64,000 nucleotides of DNA from Clostridiales bacterium (GTDB lineage Bacteria; Bacillota; Clostridia; Lachnospirales; Cellulosilyticaceae): NCBI GenBank assembly GCA_019418225.1, contig DYCF01000001.1:1-64000 (forward strand). The letters run 5' to 3'. Below, piece by piece: positions 62,970 to 64,000 of the stretch. The first letter of the stretch is position 1. Each line of letters begins with the position of its first letter. The notes below the pieces were generated by a model. That model had not been told where the DNA came from. It worked only from the letters and a program-made list of their open reading frames with translations, and did no database searches. The translations under genes and the position numbers were made by a program.

Positions 62970-64000
62970 ATGAAAAAGCCTTTAATAAAAAGGATATTGA
63001 TGGGATTAGCAATTATTATTGCTAATCTCCTTATATTGTGTTACACAATGCCTGAAGGCAGACAGGATTTAAAGTTACAGTACAAAGTCACAGCTAATCA
63101 AGAAACAACATATCAACTATTTTACAGTGAGGATGGTGTATTTGGACAGTATGTGGAGGATCAATCCTATAAAAGTGCAAATAAAGAAGTTACACTGACT
63201 TATCATTTACCAAAGACAGTACAACACATCAGATTAGACTTAGGTGAGACAGCAGCAGATATAAAACTCTCTCAATTAGAGCTAAGTTACTACAATCAAA
63301 AGATAGATATTACAGATCTAATCGGTACAAGTAATAAAGAGGAAATGCATGATATCAGTGTTTTACAAGAAGACGAAGATGGATATTCTATTATTTCTCA
63401 AGGAATTGACCCGTTTATAACTATTCATTTAAATGATATACAAGCTAGTATTATTGAAAAAGGAAATCATTTTATTAGTTGGATGTGCAAAGGTATACTT
63501 TTCCTAATATTTAATATAATAGTGCTCATAGTATATAAAAAGCGACGTATGATTAATGAATTAAGTGGAGAAGTATATAGAAGCAGAACGCTTATATGGA
63601 ATTTAGCAAAAAATGATTTTAAAACCAAATATGCGGGATCATATTTAGGCATTACTTGGGCATTCGTACAGCCAATTGTTACGGTATTAGTCTATTGGTT
63701 CGTATTTCAAGTAGGGTTTAGGTCAGGGGATGTAGGAAACTTTCCTTTTGTACTCTGGTTAGTTACGGGTATTGTTCCATGGTTCTTCTTTTCAGATGCA
63801 CTTACTAATGCAACCAATAGTATGCTGGAGTATAGCTATTTAGTAAAAAAGGTAGTTTTTAAAATTAGTATATTACCTATAGTGAAGATTATATCAGCGT
63901 TATTTGTTCATGCCTTCTTTGTCTGTTTTACAATATTCCTATTCATTCTTTATGGTTATAAACCTGATATTTATACTATACAGGTTATTTATTATACAGT
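62970..64000 (+). CDS. ABC-2 permease with N-terminal extracytoplasmic domain (partial)
   Basis: An open reading frame that runs off the window end (at least 343 codons, no stop). It begins with a membrane helix (about 9-28), then an exported strand-rich domain (30-160), a second helix (about 172-190), and then a complete ABC-2 exporter core like TagG/Wzm: LIWNLAKNDFKTKYAGSYLG, WAFVQPIVTVLVYWFVF, WLVTGIVPWFFFSDAL. GGGAGAG precedes ATG 62970. The extra N-terminal domain is not part of standard TagG; it may read or dock the exported glycan. A partner ATPase is expected beyond the window. Confidence 0.85.
   Translation, partial: MKKPLIKRILMGLAIIIANLLILCYTMPEGRQDLKLQYKVTANQETTYQLFYSEDGVFGQYVEDQSYKSANKEVTLTYHLPKTVQHIRLDLGETAADIKLSQLELSYYNQKIDITDLIGTSNKEEMHDISVLQEDEDGYSIISQGIDPFITIHLNDIQASIIEKGNHFISWMCKGILFLIFNIIVLIVYKKRRMINELSGEVYRSRTLIWNLAKNDFKTKYAGSYLGITWAFVQPIVTVLVYWFVFQVGFRSGDVGNFPFVLWLVTGIVPWFFFSDALTNATNSMLEYSYLVKKVVFKISILPIVKIISALFVHAFFVCFTIFLFILYGYKPDIYTIQVIYYT

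Overview
The window looks like the chromosome of a low-GC, endospore-forming member of the Clostridia. It carries a GerA-type germinant receptor operon, spoIIR, AT-rich codons and strong GGAGG ribosome binding sites. The secreted proteins with stalk (copper-amine-oxidase N-terminal-like) domains, an SLH-domain protein and an acetyl-esterase-like hydrolase would fit a cellulolytic Lachnospirales such as Cellulosilyticum. That placement is an inference, not a demonstration.

Layout. 0.2-10 kb: small membrane and helical proteins, an aquaporin, argC, an esterase, cardiolipin synthase, and a fructose PTS locus (fruK-fruA with a divergent LacI regulator). 10-18 kb: the gerKA-KB-KC operon with a small membrane protein in front, a RAYT (REP-associated tyrosine transposase), spoIIR, ddl and a DUF1934 gene. 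18-25.6 kb: a secreted protein plus SLH-protein pair, a polysaccharide deacetylase and an LtaS-like sulfatase. 25.7-27.3 kb: an orphan, frameshifted phage-type tail sheath gene that contains an in-frame array of REP-like repeats. 27.7-45 kb: seven consecutive paralogous secreted proteins with a C-terminal stalk domain. 45-64 kb: a surface-glycopolymer cluster with an initiating sugar transferase, an O-antigen-ligase-like protein, two rmlA-rmlB pairs, a TagGH-like ABC exporter, TagD, three CDP-glycerol glycerophosphotransferase-family genes, galE, a GT2 enzyme, and the start of a second ABC-2 permease that runs off the window.

Three things stand out. First, a roughly 20-bp element, GGGGACAGGTCTCTAAAATT, occurs about 28 times between 0.4 and 45.1 kb as single copies, tandem arrays and palindromic pairs. 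Two copies lie immediately upstream of the RAYT gene, and eight 36-nt units encode 12-residue repeats inside the sheath gene. DNA beside several arrays has a strong G/C strand skew whose sign follows element orientation. Second, an ORF-less group II intron of about 704 nt (domain V clearly visible) interrupts a CDP-glycerol transferase/GT4 gene; splicing would restore an 844-residue protein in frame. Third, four of the stalk-domain paralogs share one promoter design: two TTACA-like boxes 11 bp apart, 14-15 bp upstream of a good -35/-10 pair. This points to co-regulated, highly expressed surface proteins.

How the parts may work together (inference): the 45-64 kb cluster would make and export a glycerol-phosphate-containing wall polymer. 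The stalk-domain proteins and the SLH protein would form or decorate the surface layer, and the deacetylase and LtaS-like enzyme would modify the wall.
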